Assembly: GCA_965206655.1 (NCBI GenBank)
Contig: CBDBKC010000008.1
Location: 1-64,000 of the forward strand
Length of the DNA: 64,000 nt
Source: JAPPLB01 sp965206655
GTDB lineage: Bacteria > Acidobacteriota > Terriglobia > Bryobacterales > UBA6623
Reading direction: 5' to 3'
The notes under the pieces are model-generated. The model worked only from the letters and a program-made list of their open reading frames with translations. It was not told where the DNA came from and did not search any database. Below are positions 34,810 through 44,304 of the stretch, piece by piece. Made by a program: the position numbers and the translations under genes. How positions within the stretch are numbered: the stretch's first letter is position 1; every line of letters begins with the position of its first letter.

Positions 34810-36288
34810 TCAGTTCTCGAAAATCGTCTCCGCCGGCACGATCTCAATGCTGCCCACATCCAGCGGATAGCGGCCTATGACCTTGTCTTCTTCGAGAATC
34901 TCGTCCGGAGGGGGCGACACGTACTCGATCGAAGAAGGCCGACCCGACCGGATCGCATCCCGCATACCTGCCGCGTCGGCCGTGATGATCACGATATCCA
35001 GATCCATTGAACGAAGATACTTCCCGATCACTGCGTTCACGTCATCCACCGTCATCCCCGCCCAGGCACTCTTGACGTAGTCGCGAAACGGAGGAATCCC
35101 GTAGAAACGGCTATCCAAGGCATACCCCAGCTCCTCGCTTTCGGTCTGCGTCAGTAGGTTCACAAACTTCCCGAGAAACCGGCGGGTTGCCTCAAAGTCG
35201 TCCGCGGCGATGCCCTCTTTGACGAGCTTGCTGAGCTCATAGAGCGCAATCCGCAACGCGAACATTCCGTTCTGAGCCTCCACTGGACGAATCCAGACGT
35301 GGAAAATCTGCCGACTTCTCGCCAGATTCGGGTCCGGGTTGAATTGGAACATTCCTCGTGGGAAGTACTCGATGTAGGCGTAGTCCCCGTAGTTCATCCC
35401 CCGAACTTCGCGGATCTTCTGAAACAGATAACTCTTGCTCGTGCGGTGCTGCCCGAAGTACGACTGCACGAGCTTCAACGCGGGCCAATCCTCCGCCGAG
35501 CGATTGATCGAGATCGGAAACCCAAGCACGATATGTGTGCCACGCGTGTCTTTTTCGATGATGTGAATCCGTAGCTTCTGGGGCGATTTAGGTAAAGGAA
35601 CCGGCGCAGCTCTTGTCGCGCCCCCCGCCAGCTTGGCAAAATCCGCCTGCACGCGTCCGGGAAAACCGTCGGGATAGCCGCCCGCCAGGCCGATCACCAC
35701 GTTGCCTTGCAGGTAGTGAGCGGCATAAAAGTCCTTGAGGTCATCGATCGAAAGCTTGTCGAGCGCCGCGATCGTGCCTACCGAATGGTGGCCATAGGCA
35801 TGGTCCTCAAATACCTTCAAGAATAGGAACTCCTTGCCCAACTCCTCCTCGTTATTGCTCCGCAGTTGGATACGCAGAAAGTTCTTCGCCTCATCCTTGA
35901 GGCGCCGGAAGTCATCTTCCCTCCAGCCGGGTTCCAGCAACATCGGCCGCAAGAGTCCGTAATAGGCCTCCAGGTTCTCGGCATGCGTCGTCCCGTAGAA
36001 GACAGTCATCTCCTTGTCGACTTGCGCACCCACCGAAGCGGCCATCGGGAACATCGCCTCGACAATCTCGTCGTAGGGCCGATCCTTTGTGCCGGCTCGC
36101 GAAAGCATGGCTGCGGTGAGAGCGGCGGCACCCTCCTTCCCAATGGGATCGAACGCGGCTCCGGTCCGAACCATGATGCGGAACGTGACGAGTGGCGATT
36201 TGCTCGGCATCGTCAGGGTCTCCGGCGGTGCGGCAAACCCCGCGCCCAGCGCGCCCAGGAGCCCAACCAACACCAGACGCCGCGTCAT
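34810..36288 (-). CDS. M16 peptidase-like protein without the HxxEH motif
   Basis: A 492-residue exported protein (signal TRRLVLVGLLGALGAGFA). It has the two-domain M16 fold (FRIMVRTGAAFDPIGKEGAAALTAAML, FYGTTHAENLEAYYGLL, YLQGNVVIGLAGGY), but the N-terminal HxxEH zinc site is absent. Such subunits form heterodimers with an active M16 peptidase, like the mitochondrial processing peptidase pair. The active partner lies immediately upstream with a four-base ATGA overlap. Confidence 0.87.
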   Translation of the reverse strand: MTRRLVLVGLLGALGAGFAAPPETLTMPSKSPLVTFRIMVRTGAAFDPIGKEGAAALTAAMLSRAGTKDRPYDEIVEAMFPMAASVGAQVDKEMTVFYGTTHAENLEAYYGLLRPMLLEPGWREDDFRRLKDEAKNFLRIQLRSNNEEELGKEFLFLKVFEDHAYGHHSVGTIAALDKLSIDDLKDFYAAHYLQGNVVIGLAGGYPDGFPGRVQADFAKLAGGATRAAPVPLPKSPQKLRIHIIEKDTRGTHIVLGFPISINRSAEDWPALKLVQSYFGQHRTSKSYLFQKIREVRGMNYGDYAYIEYFPRGMFQFNPDPNLARSRQIFHVWIRPVEAQNGMFALRIALYELSKLVKEGIAADDFEATRRFLGKFVNLLTQTESEELGYALDSRFYGIPPFRDYVKSAWAGMTVDDVNAVIGKYLRSMDLDIVIITADAAGMRDAIRSGRPSSIEYVSPPPDEILEEDKVIGRYPLDVGSIEIVPAETIFEN

Positions 36289-37646
36289 TCACCACCCCCT
36301 TGCGGCTCGTGCGCCAGCGTCGCTATGGTACGTTCGCTTTCGACGAACACCTCCTTCGCGACCCGTTGAACATCCGCCGCCGTCACGGCCTGGTAGAGCG
36401 CGTAACGTTTGTTGATTGTCTCCGGCGTCCCACGCATGTTGATGAAGTGCGCCAGCGTCGAAGCAATCGCGGGCGTGCTGTCCATGCCGAGAGCGAACTG
36501 GTAGCGCAAGTGGGATTTCACGTCGTTCAGCGGCTGCGCGGGCACCGGCTCATCCCGCAGTTTGGCGATCGCAGCTAGTATCTGATCCCGCACATAGGGC
36601 ACGTCTTCTTTCTCTTTGACGCGGGCCACCGCAGAGAACAGATAGGGATCACGGTGGTCGTAGTAGGCCGGGTACAGGGCGTCGACTTTCTGTTCTTCCA
36701 CCACAAGCTTCTTATAGAGCGTCGAATTCTCCGAGAACGCGTAGTAGGAGATCACATCCAGAACAGCAGAGTCATTCGCTTCGTCGTCATAGGCCGGCGC
36801 GTGGTAGGAAACCGAAACGATCGGCAGCGTCGGTGCATGAAACGGCTCATCCAGCGTCTTGGCCCCGCCCTGCGGGGGCTCGACAGGGATGTCGGGCTTG
36901 TGGCTTCCAGGCTGCCATCCACCCCAGTACTTATTCACCAGCGCCGCCGTCTTTTCGGCGTTCACATCCCCTACGACGCAGACCGTCGTGTATTCAGGGC
37001 GGTAGTAGCGGTCAAAGAACTTGAGGCCGTAGTCATACATCGTCGGCATGTTCTCGACATCCTCGACGAACCCCATCGTGGTGTGCCTATACGTGTGTTG
37101 TGAGAAGGCCATCTTGCGAACAACCTCATCGAGCTTTCGCATGGGGTTGGCGAAGTTCTTGTTGTATTCACCGAGCACGGCCCGCGTTTCCGTGCGGAAC
37201 ACATCCTCGGAGTACTCGAGGTTCTGAAAGCGGTCCGCCTCGAGTTCCAGAATCGGCTCCAGGTCTTCCTTCGAGAAGACAGCGTGATAAACGGTTCGGT
37301 CGTCACTGGTGTAGGCGTTCGTTTGCGCACCGGCGTCTTGCATGATCGCTTCCCAGCGCTCCGGCGGGAACTTCTGCGTGCCGCGGAACATCATGTGCTC
37401 GAACAAGTGAGCGAAGCCCGTTCGTCCCGGCTCCACCTCGTTGCGCGAACCGACGTTCACGACGATGTAGAGCGCCACGACCTCGGGAAAACCCGTGTCA
37501 ACCGTCACGACCCGCAGACCGTTGTCGAGATCCGTAATCGAGTACGGATACGGAAAAATCTTGTCTCCCGGTCCCGAGCCGCAAGCAGCCAGCAACAACA
37601 GCGCCGGCAGTATTAACCTAACGATCCATCCCATAGCTGAGTCCAT
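36285..37646 (-). CDS. M16 zinc peptidase, lipoprotein
   Basis: A 453-residue protease (start 37646 or 37634). The N-terminus GWIVRLILPALLLLAAC fits a lipoprotein signal with acylated Cys22. The inverted zinc motif HLFEH is at residues 80-84, followed by the distal Glu in ETRAVLGEYNKN. It is predicted to cleave peptides in the periplasm together with the downstream subunit. An open frame extends further upstream without a convincing start, close to the stop of the Fpg gene. Confidence 0.9.
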   Translation of the reverse strand: MDSAMGWIVRLILPALLLLAACGSGPGDKIFPYPYSITDLDNGLRVVTVDTGFPEVVALYIVVNVGSRNEVEPGRTGFAHLFEHMMFRGTQKFPPERWEAIMQDAGAQTNAYTSDDRTVYHAVFSKEDLEPILELEADRFQNLEYSEDVFRTETRAVLGEYNKNFANPMRKLDEVVRKMAFSQHTYRHTTMGFVEDVENMPTMYDYGLKFFDRYYRPEYTTVCVVGDVNAEKTAALVNKYWGGWQPGSHKPDIPVEPPQGGAKTLDEPFHAPTLPIVSVSYHAPAYDDEANDSAVLDVISYYAFSENSTLYKKLVVEEQKVDALYPAYYDHRDPYLFSAVARVKEKEDVPYVRDQILAAIAKLRDEPVPAQPLNDVKSHLRYQFALGMDSTPAIASTLAHFINMRGTPETINKRYALYQAVTAADVQRVAKEVFVESERTIATLAHEPQGGGE

Positions 37647-37699
37647 CCTAGCCGATTCCCCACTGACGTCAGCGTAGGCGCTGAATCCGGCCCCGCGCG

Positions 37700-38506
37700 T
37701 CACGGCCTCTGGCATCGTCCGCAATAGTGGGTACCGCGGCTCGCTACTATAATCCGCCGAATCGGAGCGGCGCAAACCACGCACTCCTCTCCCGTCTTGC
37801 CGTAGACGGCCGTGCTCAGTTGAAAATAACCCTGCACACCCTCGCTATTGACATAGTTGTTGATCGTCGACCCGCCTTGGGCAATCGCGTCGGTCAAAAC
37901 TTCCTGGATGGCGCGGTGGAGCCGTGCGGCCCGTTTCGGGCTAATCCGCGATGTAATCGCCCGAGGGTGAATCCGAGCCCTAAACAGCGACTCATCAACG
38001 TAGATATTGCCGAGGCCGCGCAGGAACTCCTGGTTCAATAGCAACGCCTTCGCCATGGCCCGGCGGCCGCGAAGCCGCTCAACGAAATCTCGTTCCGAAA
38101 TCTCGAGCGGCTCGGGTCCGAGCTCACGCAGCCGCGCCGGCAAATCGTCCGACACTTGCCAGCGCCCGAACTTTCGAATGTCATGAAACACCATTGTCGG
38201 GCCACCCTCAAGCTCGACAATCGCGCGCGTGTGAGGCCCTGGCTCACCATCAAGCACGAAGTTCCCCGACATCCGCAGGTGCACGACAAGACAGCTCTGC
38301 TTGCGACCCTTCTCTAACTCGAAAACGATGTACTTGCCGTGACGCCGGACACCGCGAATCATCTGACCGCGTAAGCGTTCCGCGGCCTGATCCGGGTCGC
38401 CTACCACCGTGCGAGGCTCACGGAACTCCACCGCCGCGATGCGGCGATTGGTCACACGTTTCGCCAGGCCGCGGATGATCGTTTCTACTTCCGGAAGTTC
38501 AGGCAC
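37700..38506 (-). CDS. mutM: Formamidopyrimidine-DNA glycosylase
   Basis: A 268-residue base-excision repair enzyme that removes oxidised purines. It starts PELPEVETIIRGL, giving the catalytic Pro-Glu after Met removal; RRHGKYIVFEL holds the conserved lysine, and ARIHPRAITSRISPKRAARLHRAI the H2TH region. A C-terminal zinc finger (CVVCAAPIRRIIVASRGTHYCGRCQ) completes the protein. It is encoded between GuaA and the M16 peptidases on the same strand. Confidence 0.95.
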   Translation of the reverse strand: MPELPEVETIIRGLAKRVTNRRIAAVEFREPRTVVGDPDQAAERLRGQMIRGVRRHGKYIVFELEKGRKQSCLVVHLRMSGNFVLDGEPGPHTRAIVELEGGPTMVFHDIRKFGRWQVSDDLPARLRELGPEPLEISERDFVERLRGRRAMAKALLLNQEFLRGLGNIYVDESLFRARIHPRAITSRISPKRAARLHRAIQEVLTDAIAQGGSTINNYVNSEGVQGYFQLSTAVYGKTGEECVVCAAPIRRIIVASRGTHYCGRCQRP

Positions 38507-38551
38507 GCCTCTGCTCCCCGAATAGAGCGGAGCTTGCGCTCCGACGACGAC

Positions 38552-40345
38552 CTATTCCCACTCAATCGTCGATGGCGGCTTGTGGGAAAGGTCGTAGAGC
38601 ACCGCGTCGACGCCGTTCAGCACCATCAACTCGCGAGCCAATTCGTTGATCTTCCCGCTGGGTACCTGGGCGGCCTCGGCGGTCATACCGTCCACGGAGG
38701 TAACCGGACGCAACGCGATCGTCTCACCGCCGCTGCGGCTCAGTGGCGCCAGCACGACCGGACACTGCCAGATTCGGCTATACAGTCCCTGGTTCCTGAG
38801 GAACCTCGTAACAATGCGGTCCGCCTCTTGCAGCAGCGAAATCCGCTTTCGGGTCAATGTCGCGCGACGCACCTTCCATTCCCCGGGACGCCAGCGCTTG
38901 GGCGCCAGCGCCACGGCAACGCGATTCGTCTGTGGGTGCTTGTTGGTAATTGCCGTGGCCAGCGGCAGCAGCGAGCGGAAGTCAAGCGAACCGCCGTGCA
39001 GCACGGTCAGCTTGGCGTAGCTGCGACTGTCGCCCTGAACCCCCACACTGCGAATCGGTAACAGGAACCCGCGGTACCCCGAGGCCTTTGCCAGGGCGTC
39101 GATTCCACTGTCCACCTGAACTTTGCTGGTGCTTTTGGTGCAGAGGCAACGAATCGCCAATCCCGGCCCTGGGAATGGATGCCGCCAGACAAGAGAGTCC
39201 GGTAATCCCAGAACCCTCCCCAGTTTGCGAACTTCGTCCTTATAGAAGTCTTCGAGCGGCTCGAGGATGCGCCCTTCTTCGATCAGCTTAGTGATACCGT
39301 CGACACGGTTGTGATGTGTTTTGATGATCGCCGAATTAGCGCTGACGCCGGATTCGATCCGGTCGGGATAGATCGTCCCTTGGCCGAGGATCCAATCGTG
39401 CCCACCGAACTCTTCCCGCTCAACAACCTGCTCTTGGACATCAATAAATAGCCGGCCGATGATCTGGCGCTTCTTCTCGGGATCAACGACGTCTCGAAGT
39501 CCGCTCAAGAACTGACCCCTCGCGGCGACGACATCCAAACTCCCGTATCCCAGATGACTAAACGCTTCCTGAATTTCGCGCGTCTCGTCCAGCCGCATGA
39601 AACCGGTATCCACGTAGACGCCGTGGACACGTTCCGGACCGATCGCCTTGACCGTGAGCGCGTAGGCGACCGTAGAATCGACACCTCCGCTGAGGAAGAA
39701 AAGGACACGGCGGTCCTTCACGACCCGCCGGATCTTATCGAAGATCTTAACGACGCTATCTTCCGGGTGCCAATCCATGCGGCAGCGGCACACCCGAAAG
39801 AGGAAGTTGCGCAGGATCTCTGCTCCGTACGCGCTGTGGACTACCTCGGGATGAAACTGCAAACCGTAGTAGTGACGCCGTAGATCGCCCATGGCCGCGA
39901 TGGAGCACTGTCGAGTATCGCCGAGCGTCTCGAATCCGGCAGGCAACTTCGTCACGTGGTCGCCATGGCTCATCCAGACTCGCTGCCGAAGCGGAAGTTC
40001 AGAAAAAAGAGGCTGTTCATGACGAACGCGAAGATCCGCCCGTCCGTATTCGTTGCCGTTGCCGCGCTCCAGCTCGCCGTCGAGGTGCTTCGCCATAAGC
40101 TGATGCCCATAGCAAATCCCGAGCATCGGCCTGCCGAGCCCGAACAAACTCGGTTTGGGCCGCGGGCTTCGCTTCTCGAACACGCTCGCCGGCCCGCCCG
40201 AGATAATGACACCTTTATACCGATCGAGCTTCTTGGGAGTCGTACCGAGGGGTAGAATCTCAGCGTAGACGCCCAGTTCGCGCACTTTTCGTGCGATCAG
40301 GTGGCAGTATTGGCCACCCGAATCGAGGACGGCTATTTTTTCCAT
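38552..40345 (-). CDS. guaA: GMP synthase (glutamine-hydrolysing)
   Basis: A 597-residue enzyme that converts XMP to GMP. The glutamine amidotransferase domain has catalytic Cys78 in GICYGHQ and HPE at 165-167; the ATP-pyrophosphatase domain has SGGVDS at 219-224, and the C-terminal dimerisation domain ends PPSTIEWE. Bacterial GuaA is usually about 520 residues; the extra length here lies in the synthetase/dimerisation part, recalling the longer eukaryote-like type. Otherwise ordinary. Confidence 0.93.
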   Translation of the reverse strand: MEKIAVLDSGGQYCHLIARKVRELGVYAEILPLGTTPKKLDRYKGVIISGGPASVFEKRSPRPKPSLFGLGRPMLGICYGHQLMAKHLDGELERGNGNEYGRADLRVRHEQPLFSELPLRQRVWMSHGDHVTKLPAGFETLGDTRQCSIAAMGDLRRHYYGLQFHPEVVHSAYGAEILRNFLFRVCRCRMDWHPEDSVVKIFDKIRRVVKDRRVLFFLSGGVDSTVAYALTVKAIGPERVHGVYVDTGFMRLDETREIQEAFSHLGYGSLDVVAARGQFLSGLRDVVDPEKKRQIIGRLFIDVQEQVVEREEFGGHDWILGQGTIYPDRIESGVSANSAIIKTHHNRVDGITKLIEEGRILEPLEDFYKDEVRKLGRVLGLPDSLVWRHPFPGPGLAIRCLCTKSTSKVQVDSGIDALAKASGYRGFLLPIRSVGVQGDSRSYAKLTVLHGGSLDFRSLLPLATAITNKHPQTNRVAVALAPKRWRPGEWKVRRATLTRKRISLLQEADRIVTRFLRNQGLYSRIWQCPVVLAPLSRSGGETIALRPVTSVDGMTAEAAQVPSGKINELARELMVLNGVDAVLYDLSHKPPSTIEWE

Positions 40346-40426
40346 AGGGAGGCGTATCTGTCAGAGAACAAAGATCTTTTGAGGGGCTCCCGCTCGTCTG
40401 AAGCTCACTAGTATATCATTGGATAC

Positions 40427-41860
40427 GTGATTTCTCCCGCGGCAATCGAAAAACTGAGGGACATTGTTGGCCCGCGCGGCCTGCTCGAGCGCCCGCAGGA
40501 GTTGATGCTCTATGAATTCGACGGCAGCATCGAGAAGGGCCGTCCCGAGTGTGTTGTTTTCCCCACATCCACCGAGCAAGTTGTTGAGATCGTGAAGGTT
40601 GCGCGCGATTTTGGCCTGCCTGTGGTGGGCCGCGGGGCAGGGACCGGACTCAGCGGAGGAAGCATCCCCACCGAGGGCGGGGTCATGGTCGCCTTTGCCC
40701 GCATGAACAATATCCTCGAGATCGACCTCGAGAATGAGTGCGCCGTTGTCCAACCCGGCGTCGTCAATCTTGACATTACCCTCGCGGTGCAGGGCGATGG
40801 ATACTACTACGCCCCCGACCCTTCGAGCCAGAAGGCCTGTACGATCGGCGGGAATGTCGCCGAGAACTCCGGCGGACCACACACACTGATCTACGGTGTC
40901 ACCACGAACCATACTCTCGGGATCGAAGCTGTGCTTGCCGATGGCACGGTGATTGAGACGGGTGGCAAGCAAGCCGACCCGGCCGGTCTCGACCTGACCG
41001 GACTGCTGACGGGCTCGGAGGGCACGATGGTCCTGATCACGAAGGTCATCGTGCGCCTCATGCGCTCTCCCGAGAAAGTCAAAACTCTCCTCGCGATCTA
41101 CGAAGAGCCAGAGGACGCGGCTTCCACCGTGGCAGCCATGACGGCGCAGGCGATCATTCCGGCGGCCGTGGAAATGCTCGACGGCGTGATGCTGCGGATG
41201 GTGGAAGAGGCCACGCACGCAGGCTATCCGATGGATGCCAACGCCGTCCTTCTCATCGAACTTGAAGGCCCCGCCGAGTCGGTCGATGAGCAGGCCGAGC
41301 AAATCGACCGCGTCTGCCGCGACTGCCGGGCTCGGGAAGTTCGGGTCGCCAAATCGGAAGAAGAACGCGCTCTTCTTTGGAAGGGCCGCAAGAACGCGTT
41401 TGGCGCGGTGGGGCGTGTCAGCCCGACCTACTACGTACAAGACGGCGTCGTTCCCCGGACGCGTGTAGCCGATACGCTGCGCTTCATCTATAAAGTCTCC
41501 GAACGTTACGGCCTCACCATTAGCAACATTTTCCACGCCGGCGACGGCAACATGCACCCGATCATCCTGTTCGATCCGCGTAAAGCAGACGAACTCGAAA
41601 AGACGAAGAAAGCCGGCGCTGAGATCCTCGAGTACTGTGTCAACGCCGGCGGCTCGATCACCGGAGAACATGGCGTCGGGATGGAGAAGAACGACATCAT
41701 GCCAATGGCCTTCAGCCAAGACAGTCTCGACATGATGGAGACGCTCATCAAGGTCTTCGACCCGGACCGCCGCCTGAACCCCGGCAAGTTGCTTCCCACG
41801 GGCAAAGGCTGTCTCGAGGTGCGGCCGATGACACAGCGGGGTCAAGCCACCGTTTGGTAG
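40427..41860 (+). CDS. glcD: FAD-linked glycolate/D-lactate oxidase subunit GlcD-like
   Basis: A 477-residue flavoprotein with a PCMH-type FAD domain (VVFPTSTEQVVEIVKVA, PVVGRGAGTGLSGGSIP, CTIGGNVAENSGGPH) and the FAD_oxidase_C domain (NIFHAGDGNMHPIILFD, GGSITGEHGVGMEK). It oxidises 2-hydroxy acids such as glycolate or D-lactate. The chosen start is a GTG at 40427. A long open frame on the opposite strand is a mirror of this coding sequence. GlcE/GlcF subunits are not nearby. Confidence 0.92.
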   Translation: MISPAAIEKLRDIVGPRGLLERPQELMLYEFDGSIEKGRPECVVFPTSTEQVVEIVKVARDFGLPVVGRGAGTGLSGGSIPTEGGVMVAFARMNNILEIDLENECAVVQPGVVNLDITLAVQGDGYYYAPDPSSQKACTIGGNVAENSGGPHTLIYGVTTNHTLGIEAVLADGTVIETGGKQADPAGLDLTGLLTGSEGTMVLITKVIVRLMRSPEKVKTLLAIYEEPEDAASTVAAMTAQAIIPAAVEMLDGVMLRMVEEATHAGYPMDANAVLLIELEGPAESVDEQAEQIDRVCRDCRAREVRVAKSEEERALLWKGRKNAFGAVGRVSPTYYVQDGVVPRTRVADTLRFIYKVSERYGLTISNIFHAGDGNMHPIILFDPRKADELEKTKKAGAEILEYCVNAGGSITGEHGVGMEKNDIMPMAFSQDSLDMMETLIKVFDPDRRLNPGKLLPTGKGCLEVRPMTQRGQATVW

Positions 41861-41872
41861 TCCGGCCTTGCC

Positions 41873-42268
41873 GTGAGCACGCTGACCCGGTACTGGCTGC
41901 TTCAGATCCCCGGCTTGATTCTCGTGATCCTTGCCCTCGGCGCGGCCGGCAAATGGTTCGATCTGCCCGCATCAATGGGCCTGCTGATTTTTTTGCTCTG
42001 GGTCGTGAAAGATGCCGCCCTGTATCCGATCCTCAAGCCGGGCTATGAGTCAGCGGCAACGGCCGGTACCCAGCGCCTCGTGGGCATGGCGGGAGTCACC
42101 AAACAGGATCTCAACCCCGATGGATATGTCTTCGTCAATGGCGAATGGTGGAAGGCTGTCGCTGATCCGGCCAACGATCTCATCGGAGCCGGGGAGGCCG
42201 TTCGAGTGAAATCCGCCGACGGCATGTTGCTCACGGTCTCGCGGCTCGGTGAGCCCGAGCGCTTTTAG
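41873..42268 (+). CDS. NfeD-like membrane protein
   Basis: A 131-residue protein with two N-terminal membrane helices (YWLLQIPGLILVILALGAAG, SMGLLIFLLWVV) and a C-terminal OB-fold domain of the NfeD type (LVGMAGVTKQDLNPDGYVFVNGEWWKAVADP..IGAGEAVRV). NfeD proteins associate with stomatins or membrane proteases. It starts at GTG 41873, 12 bp after glcD. It appears complete; no stomatin gene is adjacent. Confidence 0.82.
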   Translation: MSTLTRYWLLQIPGLILVILALGAAGKWFDLPASMGLLIFLLWVVKDAALYPILKPGYESAATAGTQRLVGMAGVTKQDLNPDGYVFVNGEWWKAVADPANDLIGAGEAVRVKSADGMLLTVSRLGEPERF

Positions 42269-42310
42269 TAGACTGTCGCAAGAACGGTACGGAGCCGGTC
42301 CATCAAAACC

Positions 42311-43312
42311 ATGAAGCTTGTCATTCATCCTCCTATCGAACAGCAACGACTCGAAAAGATTCAGCAAGCCGCCGGCTCGATGGAAGTCATCAACGCCGCT
42401 GACGAAGAGCAAGCCCTTACAGCCGTGGTTGACGCCGATGGCTTCTTCGGCAAGATCACTCCCGATCTACTGGCAGCCGCGACGAAGCTCCGATGGGTTC
42501 AAAGTCCCACCGCCAGCCTGGAGCACTACGTCTTCCCGGAACTAGTTGCCCACGCCTGTCAGTTAACGAACATGAGGGGGCTGTATTCAGACGTCATTGC
42601 CGATCAGGTCTTCGGCTACATCATCTGTTTCGCCCGCAACTTGCACCTCTACATCCGGCAGCAGGCCGGAGCGCATTGGGAACCCATCGGCGGAGAATCC
42701 GCGCGCGGCGGCTTCATCACCGGGCCCGGAGTGCTCAACGCCATCGACCGCACCCACATGCATCTGGCCGATGCGACGCTCGGTGTCGTCGGCCTGGGTC
42801 ACATCGGTTCCGAGATCGCGCGGCGGGGCTCGGCGTTTGGCATGAGAGTGATTGCCGTCGACCCGATTCGCGTCGAAGCGCCGGAAGGCGTCGAGGCTGT
42901 GTGGAAGCCGGAGCAACTTCCCAATCTGCTCGCCGAAAGCGACTTCGTTACTATTGCCGCACCGCACACACCGGAAACGGCCAAACTCTTCCGCCGCGAA
43001 CAGTTTCAGCAAATGAAACCCGGCGCCTACTTGATCAATATCGGGCGTGGCGCCATCGTCGATCTAGCGGACCTCACCGCGGCTCTCGAAGCGAAAGAAA
43101 TCGCCGGCGCCGGACTCGACGTTTTCGAGACCGAACCTCTCCCGGCCGACCATCCGCTTTGGGGCATGCGGAACGTCATCATCACGCCCCACATCGCCGG
43201 CTACTCGCCGCGTGTGTCGGAACGCCACTTGGCAACACTCCTCGACAACATCAGCCGTTTCGCCCGCGGCCAAGAACTCAGCAACGTCGTTAACAAAGCA
43301 ATGTGGTTCTAG
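42311..43312 (+). CDS. D-isomer 2-hydroxyacid dehydrogenase
   Basis: A 333-residue NAD(H)-dependent dehydrogenase. The nucleotide-binding site GVVGLGHIGSEIARRGSAF lies near residue 160, the substrate Arg is in INIGRGAIVD, and the catalytic Glu/His come from LDVFETEPLPADHPLW and NVIITPHIAGY. It would interconvert a 2-oxo acid and a D-2-hydroxy acid. Proximity to GlcD suggests 2-hydroxyacid metabolism, without naming the substrate. The start is ATG 42311. Confidence 0.9.
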   Translation: MKLVIHPPIEQQRLEKIQQAAGSMEVINAADEEQALTAVVDADGFFGKITPDLLAAATKLRWVQSPTASLEHYVFPELVAHACQLTNMRGLYSDVIADQVFGYIICFARNLHLYIRQQAGAHWEPIGGESARGGFITGPGVLNAIDRTHMHLADATLGVVGLGHIGSEIARRGSAFGMRVIAVDPIRVEAPEGVEAVWKPEQLPNLLAESDFVTIAAPHTPETAKLFRREQFQQMKPGAYLINIGRGAIVDLADLTAALEAKEIAGAGLDVFETEPLPADHPLWGMRNVIITPHIAGYSPRVSERHLATLLDNISRFARGQELSNVVNKAMWF

Positions 43313-43357
43313 CTTGCCGCCGTTTCCCCTACCAGACGCCTGGCTGGGAAAAAGCTG

Positions 43358-43396
43358 TTGACAACCTGACCCATAACATGCATACTAGTTGGTATG
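43358..43396 (+). promoter_or_regulatory. Promoter and palindromic operator of the TetR gene
   Basis: TTGACA at 43358-43363, a 17-bp spacer and CATACT at 43381-43386 form a near-consensus promoter. The -10 box is embedded in the imperfect palindrome CATACTAGTTGGTATG (43381-43396), a typical TetR-family operator. Overlap with the -10 box predicts autorepression. A related palindrome lies upstream of the RND operon. Confidence 0.75.
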
Positions 43397-43414
43397 TAAC
43401 TCAGGCCAACCTGA

Positions 43415-44050
43415 GTGGGCGCGATTCGAGTGGTTGTCAGCAAGCGAAATCCCGACGAAACCCGGCAGCGGCTGCTGCAGGCCGCTTTCCAAGAAATCCA
43501 CCGCAATGGCTTTCGAGCGGCCAGCCTGGACAGCATCTTGGCCGACACCGGCGTGACCAAGGGCGCGCTGTATCACCACTTCCCCAGCAAAACAGAATTG
43601 GGCTACGCGATCGTGGACGAGTTGATCCACGACATGATCTCCAACCATTGGCTTAAGCCGCTCAGCCGAGCCGAGGACCCGATTGACGGCATCATCGGCG
43701 TGCTCAACAGCTACAGCCAAGAAGACATAGAGATGGGTTGCAAAGTGGGCTGCCCGCTGAACAACCTCGCTCAGGAAATGTCGCCGGTAGACGAGGGCTT
43801 CCGGCGGCGTTTGGACGGCATCTTTGCCCTGTGGCGGGGCGCCGTTGCCGAGGCGCTACGGCGTGGCCAGCGATCTGGCCACGTGCGTCAAGATATCGAC
43901 CCCGTGCAAATTGGATGCTTCATCGTGGCCGGCATGGAGGGCGGAATCGGGCAAGCCAAAACAGCCCAAAATCCGGAGGTCCTCGCCCACTGTCGGGACG
44001 CCACGATCGACTACCTGGAAACGCTCCGCACTCCGGGAGGCCGGTCATGA
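43415..44050 (+). CDS. TetR/AcrR-family transcriptional regulator
   Basis: A 211-residue repressor, start GTG 43415 (or a later GTG at VVSKRN). The N-terminal HTH reads TRQRLLQAAFQEIHRNGFRAASLDSILADTGVTKGALYHHFPSKTELGYAIVD. The C-terminal ligand domain has two Cys (MGCKVGCPLNNLAQEMSPVDEGF). It most resembles the AcrR/TetR-C-16 group. Likely controls itself and the RND operon 250 bp downstream, because both promoters carry similar palindromes. Confidence 0.9.
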   Translation: MGAIRVVVSKRNPDETRQRLLQAAFQEIHRNGFRAASLDSILADTGVTKGALYHHFPSKTELGYAIVDELIHDMISNHWLKPLSRAEDPIDGIIGVLNSYSQEDIEMGCKVGCPLNNLAQEMSPVDEGFRRRLDGIFALWRGAVAEALRRGQRSGHVRQDIDPVQIGCFIVAGMEGGIGQAKTAQNPEVLAHCRDATIDYLETLRTPGGRS

Positions 44051-44247
44051 AGACGCAAGCAACAGGCTGGCTCGCGGTCCGTTACGGGGACGCGATCTTC
44101 TCGGTCTACAACTACGTGCCCACAGGTAACGAGCGGCACGCCCTCTCAGCGAACCGTGCTGACCGGCAAGCGAGCGAATCCGACGCCAAAGCCGAAATGC
44201 AACCGTCGTCCTCAGCCCCTTCTGCGGCGATCTCGGCTGTTCTGTAG
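44047..44247 (+). CDS. Possible small protein overlapping tetR
   Basis: A 66-residue frame whose ATG overlaps the TetR stop (ATGA). It begins MKTQATGWLAVRYGDAIFSVYNYVPTGN; the first half looks ordered, the second is Ala/Ser-rich. The overlap argues for translational coupling, but no family is recognised and codon bias is weaker than in neighbours. Confidence 0.3.
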   Translation: MKTQATGWLAVRYGDAIFSVYNYVPTGNERHALSANRADRQASESDAKAEMQPSSSAPSAAISAVL

Positions 44248-44256
44248 GTCTATGTA

Positions 44257-44276
44257 CATACCGACCAGTAGGAATG
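44257..44276 (+). promoter_or_regulatory. Palindromic TetR-type operator upstream of RND operon
   Basis: CATACCGACCAGTAGGAATG is an imperfect inverted repeat (14 of 20 positions symmetric), 28 bp before the RND gene start. It shares the CATAC..GTATG-type arms with the operator at 43381. TetR regulators of efflux genes often bind ACCGACC-type palindromes. Confidence 0.6.
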
Positions 44277-44304
44277 TTATGCGCAGTCAGGGAAGGATAG
44301 TGAC

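Noticed and set aside
40361..41845. A 494-codon open frame on the minus strand opposite glcD
   Set aside because: It mirrors the GC-rich coding pattern of glcD, has no ribosome-binding site and no recognised domains, and glcD motifs on the plus strand are clear.
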